DNA of 64,000 bases from Acidimicrobiales bacterium (GTDB lineage Bacteria > Actinomycetota > Acidimicrobiia > Acidimicrobiales > SZUA-35). The notes beneath the pieces were generated by a model. It did no database searches and was not told the DNA's origin. It saw only the letters and a program-made list of their open reading frames with translations. The stretch spans positions 415,689 through 479,688 of the forward strand of contig JANQPB010000014.1 of NCBI GenBank assembly GCA_028285495.1, written 5' to 3'. This document shows, piece after piece, positions 49,121 to 57,421 of the stretch (the first letter of the stretch is position 1; every line of letters begins with the position of its first letter). A program made the translations under genes and the position numbers.

Positions 49121-49578
49121 CGCCCATCGTCGATCCCGCCAAGGAGCTGTCGGGCATACGTCGTCCGGAGCTGGTCCTCGGTGGCACCGAGGGCGTAGGC
49201 CGGCGAGCGCAGCGGCCTGGCCAGCTCGACGTCGATGACCACGATGGCTCGGATCCGCTCCCTCGCCCGGCTGGTCCCCCGGCGCTCGTACAGGTCGACC
49301 CCGCGCTCGAACGACTCGCCGCTGCGGTGCACGACGGCGGTGCCGGCGAACCGGTAGCCCCGTCGGATCAGCGGATCGACGACGTTGACCTCGACGGCCG
49401 GCGCCCGCTCGAGGTTGGCCGACGTGTTCGGCGAGGCGATGTCGGCGAACACGAGCTGATCGTCGGCCCAGACGGTCAGCGTGCCCTTCGGCGACACGTT
49501 CGGCGTCCCGTCGGCGTTGACCGTGGCCACGAACCCGAGGCCCTCGTCGGTCATGCGACGCATCTCGTCGGTCAGCAT
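49117..49578 (-). CDS. Pyridoxamine 5'-phosphate oxidase-like flavin protein
   Basis: A 153-residue split-barrel protein of the PNPOx-like group that binds FMN, F420 or haem. Family features: LGFVATVNADGTPNVSPKG near the N-terminus, LVFADIASPNTSANLE, and VNVVDPLIRRGYRFAGTAVV. Actinobacterial members often use F420. Substrate unknown. ATG at 49578 (a second in-frame ATG lies five codons in). Its end overlaps the convergent gene's end by 4 bp. Confidence 0.85.
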   Translation of the reverse strand: MLTDEMRRMTDEGLGFVATVNADGTPNVSPKGTLTVWADDQLVFADIASPNTSANLERAPAVEVNVVDPLIRRGYRFAGTAVVHRSGESFERGVDLYERRGTSRARERIRAIVVIDVELARPLRSPAYALGATEDQLRTTYARQLLGGIDDGR

Positions 49579-49727
49579 CGGTGCGCTCCCCTCCGGGCGC
49601 TCCCCGTTGCCGTACCCGTCGAGCGCTCACCCGACGCTAGCAACCGACCGAGGCCGGACTCGGCGATTTCGGCGTCAGCGGATCCGGGCCCTCGACCAGC
49701 CGACCACGACACGGTCGCCCGGTCGTC

Positions 49728-50828
49728 GTGGTGACCGCGCCGACGGCGCCCCGGCTGGTCGGGATCGGATCGGTGAACGTCGACCTCGTCGTCGGCGCCG
49801 ACCGCTCGGGCGGGGCCGACCCGACCCATCCCGAGATCGGCCTGACCGACGCCGACATCGGGGGCGAGCGGGCCGTCGACCCCGACCGGATCGCCAGGGC
49901 ACTGGCCCACCTGTCGACCGTCGCCGACCCCGTCGCCAGCCCCGGCGGCTCGGCGCTGAACGTGGTGTCCGGCGTCGCCGCCACCGGGGTCCCGGTCAGC
50001 GTCGACCACGTCGGCGTCCGCGGCCTCCGACCGCCGGCACCGGGGATCGACCTCGATCTCGGCGCCTGGCTGGATCGACTCGGCATCGACCACCGGCTCG
50101 TCGGCGCCGTCGACGGCCCGCCTGGGGTCTGTCTGGCCATCACCCGAGGCGTCGAACGAACCCTGCTGACCACCGGCGGGGTCAACGACCGACTCGGGCG
50201 ATGGCTGGACGAGCGGCACGACGACATCGTCGACCGCCTTCGCGGAGCCCGGATCGTCCACGTCACCTCGCTCGCCGGACTCGACGACCTCGACCCCCTC
50301 CTCGCCGTTCTCGACGAGATCGGCGAACCGGGCGACGGGACCGACCGGCCCCTGGTGTCGTGCGACCCCGGGGCGATCTGGACCGCCCCCGATCGCCCGG
50401 CTGCGGCCGACGGCGTGCTGGCCAGGAGCGACCAGCTGCTGGTCAACCGTCGCGAGCTGGTGGCCCTCGGCGGCGTCGATGCCATCGCCGACCGGTGGCC
50501 GGCCGTCCGACTGGTGGTCGAGAAGGGCGCCGACCGGGTCGACCTCCACCACCCCGGTCGGGCGACCGCGACCGTGACCAATCCCGAGGTCCTCGGCCCC
50601 GACCGCATCGTCGACGACACCGGCTCGGGCGACGCCTTCGCCGCCGGCTTCCTGATCGGCCAGCTGCTCGGCCTCGAGCCGGCCGTTGGGGTCGAGCTGG
50701 GGATGGACCTGGCTCGGGTCAAGCTCGGCTTCGCCGGCGTGACCGGCATCGAGCGATACGGGCCGACGTGGCAGCGATTCGCCGAGCGCCATCGCGTACG
50801 TCTGGCCCGCCGAATCGCCCAGAAGTAG
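49728..50828 (+). CDS. PfkB-family carbohydrate kinase
   Basis: A 366-residue ribokinase-like sugar kinase. The N-terminal GIGSVNVDLVV and SPGGSALNVVSGVAATGVPV match the first PfkB region, and the second signature DDTGSGDAFAAGFLIGQ (catalytic Asp302) lies near the C-terminus with ATP-anion-hole glycines. Lid-region residues between 60 and 110 are divergent, so substrate is unknown. GTG start. It ends nine bases before the UGSC selenoprotein gene, so is likely the first gene of that operon. Confidence 0.88.
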   Translation: MVTAPTAPRLVGIGSVNVDLVVGADRSGGADPTHPEIGLTDADIGGERAVDPDRIARALAHLSTVADPVASPGGSALNVVSGVAATGVPVSVDHVGVRGLRPPAPGIDLDLGAWLDRLGIDHRLVGAVDGPPGVCLAITRGVERTLLTTGGVNDRLGRWLDERHDDIVDRLRGARIVHVTSLAGLDDLDPLLAVLDEIGEPGDGTDRPLVSCDPGAIWTAPDRPAAADGVLARSDQLLVNRRELVALGGVDAIADRWPAVRLVVEKGADRVDLHHPGRATATVTNPEVLGPDRIVDDTGSGDAFAAGFLIGQLLGLEPAVGVELGMDLARVKLGFAGVTGIERYGPTWQRFAERHRVRLARRIAQK

Positions 50829-50837
50829 CGTGGTCCC

Positions 50838-51395
50838 ATGGAGCCCGAGCACCCGGTCGCCTTCGTCGACCCCCGGGGGGTCCCGGCAACCGAGCCCCTC
50901 CCCTACGAGCTGTCCGACCCGTTGCGCGACGGGGCGGTCATCGCCCTGATGGCCAACGGCTTCCCCGACTCGGTCGCCTTCCTCGACGCCGTCGCCGACG
51001 CGGTCGGCGAGCGCCTGCCGACCGTCGCCTTCGCCCGGTTCGACAAGGGCAACGCCTCCCGGTTGGCCGACGAGGCGATGCTGACCGAGGTGGCCGGCAC
51101 CTGCACCGCCGTCATCGCCGCCTACGGCCATTGAGGCAGCTGCACCTCCGGCACCGTGCGTGACGGGATCGAGACCGCCAAGCGGGGATTGCCGACCGTC
51201 GCCCTCGTGACCGAGGAGTTCTGGGCCCAGGGCGACTTCGTCGCCGGGGCGGCCGGCATGCCCGACCTGCCCCGCCAACAGCTCCCCCACCCGGTGGCCG
51301 GCTCGGGCCGTCAGGCGATGGCCGACCTGGCCGACCGGATCGCCGACGACCTGATCGGACGGCTCCGGGGCCAGCCGGTCGGGACGGCGTCATGA
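50838..51395 (+). CDS. UGSC-family selenoprotein (in-frame TGA = Sec)
   Basis: Read through a TGA at 51132-51134, this is one 185-residue protein. The frame is open on both sides, and the codons at the TGA read AAYGH-[TGA]-GSCTSGTVRDG, giving Sec99-Gly-Ser-Cys102, the motif that names the UGSC family first seen in marine metagenome selenoprotein surveys. The N-terminal half (LRDGAVIALMANGFPDSVAF, PTVAFARFDKGNASRLADEA) and C-terminal half (GLPTVALVTEEFWAQGDFVA, GMPDLPRQQLPHPVAGSG) both continue the family. The U-x-x-C pair implies a redox active site. A short GCAC/GTGC stem at 51142-51159 may serve as SECIS. Its TGA stop overlaps the next gene's ATG (ATGA at 51392-51395). No selA, selB or tRNA-Sec is in the window. 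Confidence 0.85.
51142..51159 (+). promoter_or_regulatory. Possible SECIS stem-loop after Sec TGA
   Basis: A short stem GCAC (51142-51145) / GTGC (51156-51159) with a 10-nt CTCCGGCACC loop lies 8 bases after the TGA at 51132, within the distance used by bacterial SECIS elements. The stem is short, so this is only a candidate. Confidence 0.3.
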
Positions 51396-52534
51396 CCGCT
51401 CTGCAGCCCGCCGTCGACGACCAGTCGACGCCGAGCGACGGCCCGGCCGCAACGGCCGCCGACGACGCCGCCGACGGACTGCTGACCGCAACCAGCGAGG
51501 AGGCGGCCCTCGAGTGGCTGCACGCCAACCGCTGCACCGACGGCCTTCCGGTCGTCATCCCGACCCCCGAGCGGGTCGAGCGGATGGTCCTGGCCTCCGG
51601 GCTCGACGGCGACCTGTCGCTCGGCGAGATGGGCCCGGGGGGCGGAGCGGCGACCGTGGCCAAGGTGGCCGCCAACGCCGTCATGGCCGGCGCCACCCCC
51701 GACCACCTGCCGGTGATCCTCGCCGCGGTGCGGGCGGTGCTGCAGCCCGAGTTCGACCTCGGCGAGATGCAGTCGACCACCCATTGCACCGCCCCGCTGG
51801 TCATCGTGAACGGCCGGGCCCGCCAGTGGGCCCGGGTCGCCTCCGGGTCGGGCGCCCTCGGCCCGGGGCACCGGGCCAACGCCTCGATCGGGCGGGCGCT
51901 TCGGCTGACGATGATCAACGTCGGCATGGCTCGGCCGGGCGAGTCCGACATGGCCCTGCTCGGGCACCCGGGCAAGTTCACGTACTGCCTCGGCGAGGCC
52001 GAGGAGGCCTCGCCCTGGGAGCCCCAGCACCTCGACCGCGGCTACGCACCCGACCAGTCGGCCGTCACCGTCGTCGGGGCCGAGCCGCCGCACTCGGTGA
52101 TCTTCTCCGGTGATGCCGACGACCCCGACTCGGCCGAGCGGCTGCTCGCCACCCTCGGCGCCGTCCTGGCCAACGTCGGCTCCAACAACGCCCACTTCCG
52201 CTGCGGCGCCCAGACGGTCGTGCTCAACCCCGAGCACGCCGCGGTGCTCGCCGCAGCCGGCCTCGACCGGCGCCAGATCCGGGAGCGGCTCACCGAGCTG
52301 GCGGTCAACCCGACCGAGCGGATCGCCTCGCTCAACCCGACGTTCGCCGGTCGGGCCGATCGGGCAACCGAGTTCCGCGCCGTTCGCGACCCGGACGACC
52401 TCGTGATCCTCGTCGCCGGGGGCAGCGGTCTCTACTCGGCGGTCATGCCCTCGTGGGCGGCCGGCGCCCACCACAACCCGATCGTCCACGCCGAGGTGGT
52501 GCTGGACCAGGCCTGCGAGGTCCCGCTCCGGTAG
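51392..52534 (+). CDS. Conserved partner of UGSC selenoprotein, unknown function
   Basis: A 380-residue soluble protein of unrecognised family. Conserved-looking segments: WLHANRCTDGLPVVIPTPER near the N-terminus, GEMGPGGGAATVAKVAANAV (near 80), TTHCTAPLVIVNG (near 130), LGPGHRANASIGRALRLTMI (near 160), and HFRCGAQTVVLNPEHA (near 270). Cysteines in RCTDG, THCTA and FRCGA are candidate redox partners of the selenoprotein. The ATG overlaps the selenoprotein stop (ATGA), so translation is coupled and the two products are probably made in fixed ratio; they may form one enzyme. The repeated Gly-rich motif could bind a nucleotide or phosphate. Confidence 0.7.
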   Translation: MTALQPAVDDQSTPSDGPAATAADDAADGLLTATSEEAALEWLHANRCTDGLPVVIPTPERVERMVLASGLDGDLSLGEMGPGGGAATVAKVAANAVMAGATPDHLPVILAAVRAVLQPEFDLGEMQSTTHCTAPLVIVNGRARQWARVASGSGALGPGHRANASIGRALRLTMINVGMARPGESDMALLGHPGKFTYCLGEAEEASPWEPQHLDRGYAPDQSAVTVVGAEPPHSVIFSGDADDPDSAERLLATLGAVLANVGSNNAHFRCGAQTVVLNPEHAAVLAAAGLDRRQIRERLTELAVNPTERIASLNPTFAGRADRATEFRAVRDPDDLVILVAGGSGLYSAVMPSWAAGAHHNPIVHAEVVLDQACEVPLR

Positions 52535-52706
52535 CGGAGCGGCGGGCGGGGCTTGGCGGGGCGGGGTGGGCGGTGCGACCCCCGACGGCGAGTCGTTTTG
52601 CCCGCCACGGACCGCGGTTCGGGTGCCTTCGAGACTCGTCCGCGGCGAGAAAGTCGCCCAAGCCGTCGTCACGGAATGGTAATGCGTCCTAGCATCGTTG
52701 GATGGC

Positions 52707-52808
52707 GTTGCCTCGGCAGGGGCAACAGACCGCACGGTTCCGCAAGGAGCAACCGGCGGAGTCGTCCCGCAAGGAACGACGGACAGAACGGTCCCACTCG
52801 GGACAACC
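52707..52808 (+). promoter_or_regulatory. Four tandem small hairpins in 5' leader
   Basis: Four ~20-nt dyads spaced 25-29 bp: GTTGCC...GGCAAC (52707-52726); GGTTCCGCAAGGAGCAACC (52736-52754); GTCGTCCCGCAAGGAACGAC (52761-52780); GTCCC...GGGAC within 52790-52808. Hairpins 2 and 3 carry the GNRA loop GCAA closed by CC/GG. The array fills the leader of the double-domain CoA-transferase gene. Function unknown; could be a protein-binding RNA or attenuator. Confidence 0.45.
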
Positions 52809-52836
52809 GGCGCCAATCCGGAAGGTGGAGCTTGTG

Positions 52837-55116
52837 ATGGGTGCCCTCGACAACATCCGGGTCGTCGACTTCGGTCACTACGTGGCCGGGCCCGTCGTTG
52901 GCATGCTGCTGGCCGATCAGGGCGCCGATGTCATCACCATCGACCCGCCGGGCGGACCGGTCATGGCGTCGCCGGCATACGCCACCTGGAACCGGGGCAA
53001 GCGCAGCATCGCGCTCGATCTGAAGGACGGCGACGACCAGGCCGTCGCCGCCACGCTGGCCCGCCGGGCCGACGTCGTCGTCGAGAACTTCCGACCGGGG
53101 GTGATGGAGCGCCTCGGCCTCGGCGAGGCCGAGCTCCGGGCCCACAACCGCGGCCTGGTCTACGCCGCCATCCCCGGCTTCGGCCGCGAGGACGCCCGGT
53201 CCGAGATGCCGGCCTGGGAGGGCACGGTGCTGGCCGCAGCCGATGTCTTCCGGCCGCCGACCGACTATCGCAACATGGTCCAGCAGCTCCACCGCCGACC
53301 GACCGAGCGCGATGGCGAGCCGATGTTCACGGCGGAGCCCGTCGCCTCGATCTACGCAGCCCTGCTGACCGCCACCGGCGTGTTGTCCGCCCTCCGGGTC
53401 CGCAACGAGACCGGCCAGGGTCAGCGGGTCGAGGTCCCGCTGTTCGACGCGATCATCCAGGCGTCCGGCGTGTACGCCATGGCCAGGCTCCCGTTCCGGC
53501 CGGCGTTCGGGCCGGCGATGAACCCGTGGGACCACCAGTACCGCTGCGGCGACGACCGCTGGCTCCACGTCGCCTGCACCCACCCGCCCCACGCCCAGGC
53601 CCTGGCCGAGGCCATCGAGCGGCCCGACCTGATCGAGCGGGGCCTCACCGAGCGGAACCTGCCCGACGCCAGCGCCCACCACGAGCTGATCCTGATCCTC
53701 AACGAGGTGTTCGCAGCGCGGCCGGCAGAGGAGTGGGAGCGGCTGCTGGTCGAGCACGAGCTCCCCGGCGCGATGTGCCGGTCGAGCCGAGAGTGGCTGG
53801 CCCATCCCCAGGCCACCGAGGGCGGCCTCGTCGTCGAGATCGACGACCCGGTGCTCGGCGCCACCCGACAGCCGGCTCCCCTGGTCAGGCTGTCGGCGGC
53901 CGCGGCCACCGACCCCGAGCCGGCGAGCCGACCGGACGGCGATCGGGACGGCATCCTCGCCGGCCTCGACGACCCCAGGCCGTCGATCGAGGCCAACTCG
54001 CTGATCTCGCCGATCGAGGGCCCACTGACCGGCATCACGGTCCTCGACCTCGGCCTGGCCCTGGCCGGCCCCGCCTGCGGACGAGCCCTGGCCGAGCTCG
54101 GCGCCGACGTCATCAAGATCGACAACCCCCGTCGCGGCGGCGTGCTCTACCACTACGACGTCAACCGGGGGAAGCGGACCATCCTGCTCGACCTGGAGAC
54201 CGACGACGGCCACGACGTCTTCTGGCAGCTCGTGCAGAAGGCCGACATCATCATCGAGAACTTCCGGCCCGGCGTGGCCGAGGACCTCGCCATCGACTAC
54301 GAGCTGGTGGCCAAGGAACGACCCGACCTCATCTACGTGTCGATCACGGCCCACGGCGAGGACGGCCCGTGGGCCGACCTGCCCGGCTACGCCGAGTCGG
54401 TCCAGGCCCTCACCGGCGTCCAGGTCCGCTACGGCGGAGCCGAGCACCCGGCGGTGTGGCCCTACGGTGAGGTGACCGACTACGCCACCGGCCAGGCTGC
54501 GGCGTTCGGTGCGGTGTTGGCCGTGCTCGAGCGGGAGCGCACCGGCCGGGGCCAGCGGGTCACCGCCGACCTGGCCAGGACCTCCGGCCTGCTGCAGTCC
54601 GCCCATCTCCTCGACCACGAGGCCAACCGCTGGGACGAGCCGTCCGGGCCGGCCGCCCGGGGCCTCAGCCCCATCCAGCGCCTGTACCCGTGCGTCGACG
54701 GGTGGATCTTCGTCGGCACCGACGACGCCGCCGACCTCGAGCCGGTCCTCGGCAGCGACGGCGGCGAGGACCTCGCCGCCCAGCTGGCCGAGTGGTGCGG
54801 GCAGCGGGGCGCAGCCGATGCGGTCGAGCAGTTGGTCAAGCACGGTCTCGGGGCGCAGGAGCTGGCCTGGCTCAACGAGGTGATGTCCGACCCCGTCGTC
54901 GTGCGCCGGGGCCTCAGCGTGGTCCGCGAGCACGGCTCGATCGGCCTGCTCCGCACGTCGGGCCCGGGGCCGTGGCTGTCGCGCTCGATGATCGACGCCG
55001 GGCCGCCGGCGCCGTCGCCCGGCTCCGACATCGAGTCGGTCCTCGACGAGATCGAGCGCGGCGACGACCTCGACGCGCTGGTCGAGGCCGGCGCCGTCAA
55101 GCTGCCGAACAGCTGA
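52837..55116 (+). CDS. Double-domain CaiB/BaiF CoA-transferase
   Basis: A 759-residue protein holding two complete type III CoA-transferase domains in tandem (about 1-390 and 400-759). Each starts with the family opening: VVDFGHYVAGPVVGMLLADQ in the first, VLDLGLALAGPACGRALAEL in the second, and GADVI(T/K)ID phosphate-binding turns, then NRGKR (ARNRGKR-like) segments. Candidate nucleophile Asp positions are VEVPLFDAIIQ in the first and VTADLARTSGLLQ in the second; only the first keeps the usual D-A pattern. The family acts as interlocked dimers, so the fusion may be an internal heterodimer. ATG at 52837 with GGTGGAG upstream. Preceded by a hairpin array. Confidence 0.9.
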   Translation: MGALDNIRVVDFGHYVAGPVVGMLLADQGADVITIDPPGGPVMASPAYATWNRGKRSIALDLKDGDDQAVAATLARRADVVVENFRPGVMERLGLGEAELRAHNRGLVYAAIPGFGREDARSEMPAWEGTVLAAADVFRPPTDYRNMVQQLHRRPTERDGEPMFTAEPVASIYAALLTATGVLSALRVRNETGQGQRVEVPLFDAIIQASGVYAMARLPFRPAFGPAMNPWDHQYRCGDDRWLHVACTHPPHAQALAEAIERPDLIERGLTERNLPDASAHHELILILNEVFAARPAEEWERLLVEHELPGAMCRSSREWLAHPQATEGGLVVEIDDPVLGATRQPAPLVRLSAAAATDPEPASRPDGDRDGILAGLDDPRPSIEANSLISPIEGPLTGITVLDLGLALAGPACGRALAELGADVIKIDNPRRGGVLYHYDVNRGKRTILLDLETDDGHDVFWQLVQKADIIIENFRPGVAEDLAIDYELVAKERPDLIYVSITAHGEDGPWADLPGYAESVQALTGVQVRYGGAEHPAVWPYGEVTDYATGQAAAFGAVLAVLERERTGRGQRVTADLARTSGLLQSAHLLDHEANRWDEPSGPAARGLSPIQRLYPCVDGWIFVGTDDAADLEPVLGSDGGEDLAAQLAEWCGQRGAADAVEQLVKHGLGAQELAWLNEVMSDPVVVRRGLSVVREHGSIGLLRTSGPGPWLSRSMIDAGPPAPSPGSDIESVLDEIERGDDLDALVEAGAVKLPNS

Positions 55117-55241
55117 CGCCAGACGGGCGCAGGCGGGCCGAGGCTCCCGAGCCCTAGCCGGGGTGCGGCAAATCGCATGGCGGGCTCTCGACGCCCATCC
55201 ATCCGCCCACGCTTCGTCCTCGGATCGGCCAGAGCGCTCAC

Positions 55242-55268
55242 GAGCTGTGGCGAACCCTGCGTCAACGA
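55242..55268 (+). repeat. Intergenic motif shared with subtilase leader
   Basis: GAGCTGTGGCGAACCCTGCG here and GAGCTAGTGGCGAACCCGGC at 13186-13205 match at 21 of 23 aligned positions, and both lie in non-coding DNA. A small inverted repeat GGCGTC-TG-GACGCC follows at about 55276. May be part of a structured RNA or a dispersed element. Confidence 0.3.
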
Positions 55269-55319
55269 CCTGGCGGCGTCTGGACGCCGACACCCTCGTC
55301 GGCGATGTTCAGCACCCTG

Positions 55320-56645
55320 CTACGGGTCGGTGCCGAGCCGGACGGGGCGAACGTCCTCGAACCGGTCGACCCTGCGCAGGGCCGGGAAGGCCAGCATCGA
55401 CACCCCGACGACCGCCAGGGTGCCGAACCCGCCGAGCACGACCGCGGTGACCAGACCGAACCACGCTGCGGTCAACCCCGACTCCAGGGCCCCGAGCTCG
55501 TTCGATCCGCCGATGAAGACGCTCTCGACCGCCAGCACCCGACCCCGCATCTCCTCCGGGGTGGCCAACGGCACGATCGTCGCCCGGATGAACACGCTGA
55601 CGGCATCGGCTGCGCTGAGCACGAGCAGGGCGACCAGCGCCACCGCATAGGACGTGGTCAGGCCGAGCACGATCGTGGCCAGGCCGAAGACGGACACCAC
55701 CCCGAACAGGACGAGGCCGATGTGACGCCGGACGGGCCGGACCGAGAGCACGGCGGCGGTGATCAGCGCCCCGACCCCGATGGCCGAGTAGAGGAAGCCG
55801 ACCGCGGCCTCGTCGACACCGAGCCGCTTCTCGCCGATGGCCGGCAGCAGGGCGACCGCCCCGCCGAAGAGCACGGCGAACAGGTCGAGGGTGATCGCCC
55901 CGAGCAGGACGGGCGTCCGGCGCATGTAGCGGAGGCCCTCGATGGCGTCCCGGATCGCCTGGCCGGGACCGGCTTCGCTCGCCAGCTGCCGGACCCCGGT
56001 CGCCGGCACGAAGGCGAGGAGGCCGATGGCGATGGCGAACCCGACCAACGAGAGCACGAACGGCAGCGAGCGGTCGACGGCGAAGAGCAGGCCGGCGATC
56101 AGCGGCCCGACGATCCCGGCCGACTGGAACGACACCGAGCGGAGGGCGACGACCCGCTCGACCAGGCCGGGCGGGGCGAGGTCGATCGGCAGGGCCCGGC
56201 TGGCTGGGGTGGTGATGGCCCTGGCGACCCCGAAGACGAGCACGAGGGCGAGCACCGGGGTGATCGTCGTCGGCTCGCCCCGGGCGACGAGGAAGAGCCC
56301 GGCGGCCACGGCCAGCTCGATGACGAGCCCGACGGCGGCCACGATCCGGCGGTCGTAGCGATCGGCCATCGTGCCCGTGAACGGTGCGAGCAGGAAGATC
56401 GGGAGGAACTCGGCCAGGCCGAGCAGGCCGAGATCGAGCTCCTCGCCGGTGATGTCGAACACGAGGAGGCCGAGGGCCACCAGCTGGGCCCGGTTGGCCA
56501 TCGACGTGGCGAACAGTGCGGCGATGAGCAGCCGGACCCCGAACGGCAGGCGGCCGTCCGGGCCGGCGAGGTCGACGGTGGCATCGGCGGCGGTCTGGCC
56601 GGCGCGGTCGACGGTCGGGTCGACCGGTTGCTCGGGTTCGTCCAT
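55320..56645 (-). CDS. MFS transporter, EntS/MFS_3-like
   Basis: A 441-residue membrane protein with about 12 transmembrane segments. It contains the loop motif GTMADRYDRRIVAAVGLVIE between TM2 and TM3, as in drug and siderophore exporters (MFS_3, EntS type), and the second-half copy GLTTSYAVALVALLVLSAADAVS. ATG at 56645. Probably an exporter of a small molecule or drug. It converges with the CoA-transferase gene; the 203 bp between contain a motif shared with the subtilase leader. Confidence 0.9.
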   Translation of the reverse strand: MDEPEQPVDPTVDRAGQTAADATVDLAGPDGRLPFGVRLLIAALFATSMANRAQLVALGLLVFDITGEELDLGLLGLAEFLPIFLLAPFTGTMADRYDRRIVAAVGLVIELAVAAGLFLVARGEPTTITPVLALVLVFGVARAITTPASRALPIDLAPPGLVERVVALRSVSFQSAGIVGPLIAGLLFAVDRSLPFVLSLVGFAIAIGLLAFVPATGVRQLASEAGPGQAIRDAIEGLRYMRRTPVLLGAITLDLFAVLFGGAVALLPAIGEKRLGVDEAAVGFLYSAIGVGALITAAVLSVRPVRRHIGLVLFGVVSVFGLATIVLGLTTSYAVALVALLVLSAADAVSVFIRATIVPLATPEEMRGRVLAVESVFIGGSNELGALESGLTAAWFGLVTAVVLGGFGTLAVVGVSMLAFPALRRVDRFEDVRPVRLGTDP

Positions 56646-56746
56646 CGGACCCGCAACCGTAGGCCCGGCCGGCCGGGGGCGACAGTTGACGGTCGACGCC
56701 CGATGGTCGGCCGTCGCCGGGGTAACGGCCGGTCGCGGCGGTCGTG

Positions 56747-57352
56747 CTAGCGGCCGGGCCGGTCGTCGTCGGTCGTCGACGATCCGTCGGTCACGGTCGG
56801 GTCGGGCGGGAGGACCGTGAAGGTGACCGTCGGATCGGTGCCGCTGGTCGGCGGCTTCGTCAACGTCGGGCCGGTGATCGTCGGGAAGGTCGGCCGGGTG
56901 ATCGTCGGCAACGTGATGGTCGGCAACGTGATCGTCGGGAACGAGACCGTCGGCAGGGTCAGGGTCGGATCGGTCCCGCTGGTCGGCGGGGTCACCGTCG
57001 GATCGGTGCCGCTCGTCGGCGGCTCGGTGTCGCTCGTCGGCGGCGCGGTCGGCTCGGTTCCGGTGGTCGGCGGCCGGGTCGTCGGCGGCTCGGTCTCGAC
57101 GGGCGGCAGGGAGCTGGTGGTGAAGCGGACGGCACCGGACGAGCGCCGGTCGTCGATCGACGGGCCGGCCGGCGCCGCCGACCGGGCGGCCGTTGCCGAC
57201 GTCGACGTCGAGGCGACGCCGCGGATGCGGAGCGGCTCGTCTGAGTCGGACGAGCCGCCGCTCAGGCTGACCAGGCCGACGACGGCGACGATCACCACGC
57301 TCAGGGCCGCCAGCAGCGAGTGTCGCTTGGCGTTGCTGAGCCGGAACTCCAT
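56747..57352 (-). CDS. Membrane-anchored Pro/Thr-rich protein
   Basis: A 201-residue protein: short basic cytoplasmic start MEFRLSNAKRH, one transmembrane segment (SLLAALSVVIVAVVGLVSLS), then an extracytoplasmic tail rich in Thr, Pro and Ser with (P/T)TSGTDPTVT and PTITLPTITLP repeats. It has no catalytic domain. Such tails are usually O-glycosylated or span the cell wall. The antisense strand carries a misleading Val/Gly frame. Near the MFS gene (102 bp) on the same strand and upstream of nothing obvious; role unknown. Confidence 0.6.
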   Translation of the reverse strand: MEFRLSNAKRHSLLAALSVVIVAVVGLVSLSGGSSDSDEPLRIRGVASTSTSATAARSAAPAGPSIDDRRSSGAVRFTTSSLPPVETEPPTTRPPTTGTEPTAPPTSDTEPPTSGTDPTVTPPTSGTDPTLTLPTVSFPTITLPTITLPTITRPTFPTITGPTLTKPPTSGTDPTVTFTVLPPDPTVTDGSSTTDDDRPGR

Positions 57353-57421
57353 GAGCCACCGCCGCCAGTCCACACTCCACACAACGTCGAGCGCACGTGA
57401 ATGTGTACGGGTCGGGCTCGG

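Noticed and set aside
51132..51134. TGA as a true stop giving two small genes
   Set aside because: The same frame continues with the exact G-S-C of the UGSC motif and no ribosome site precedes the second half.
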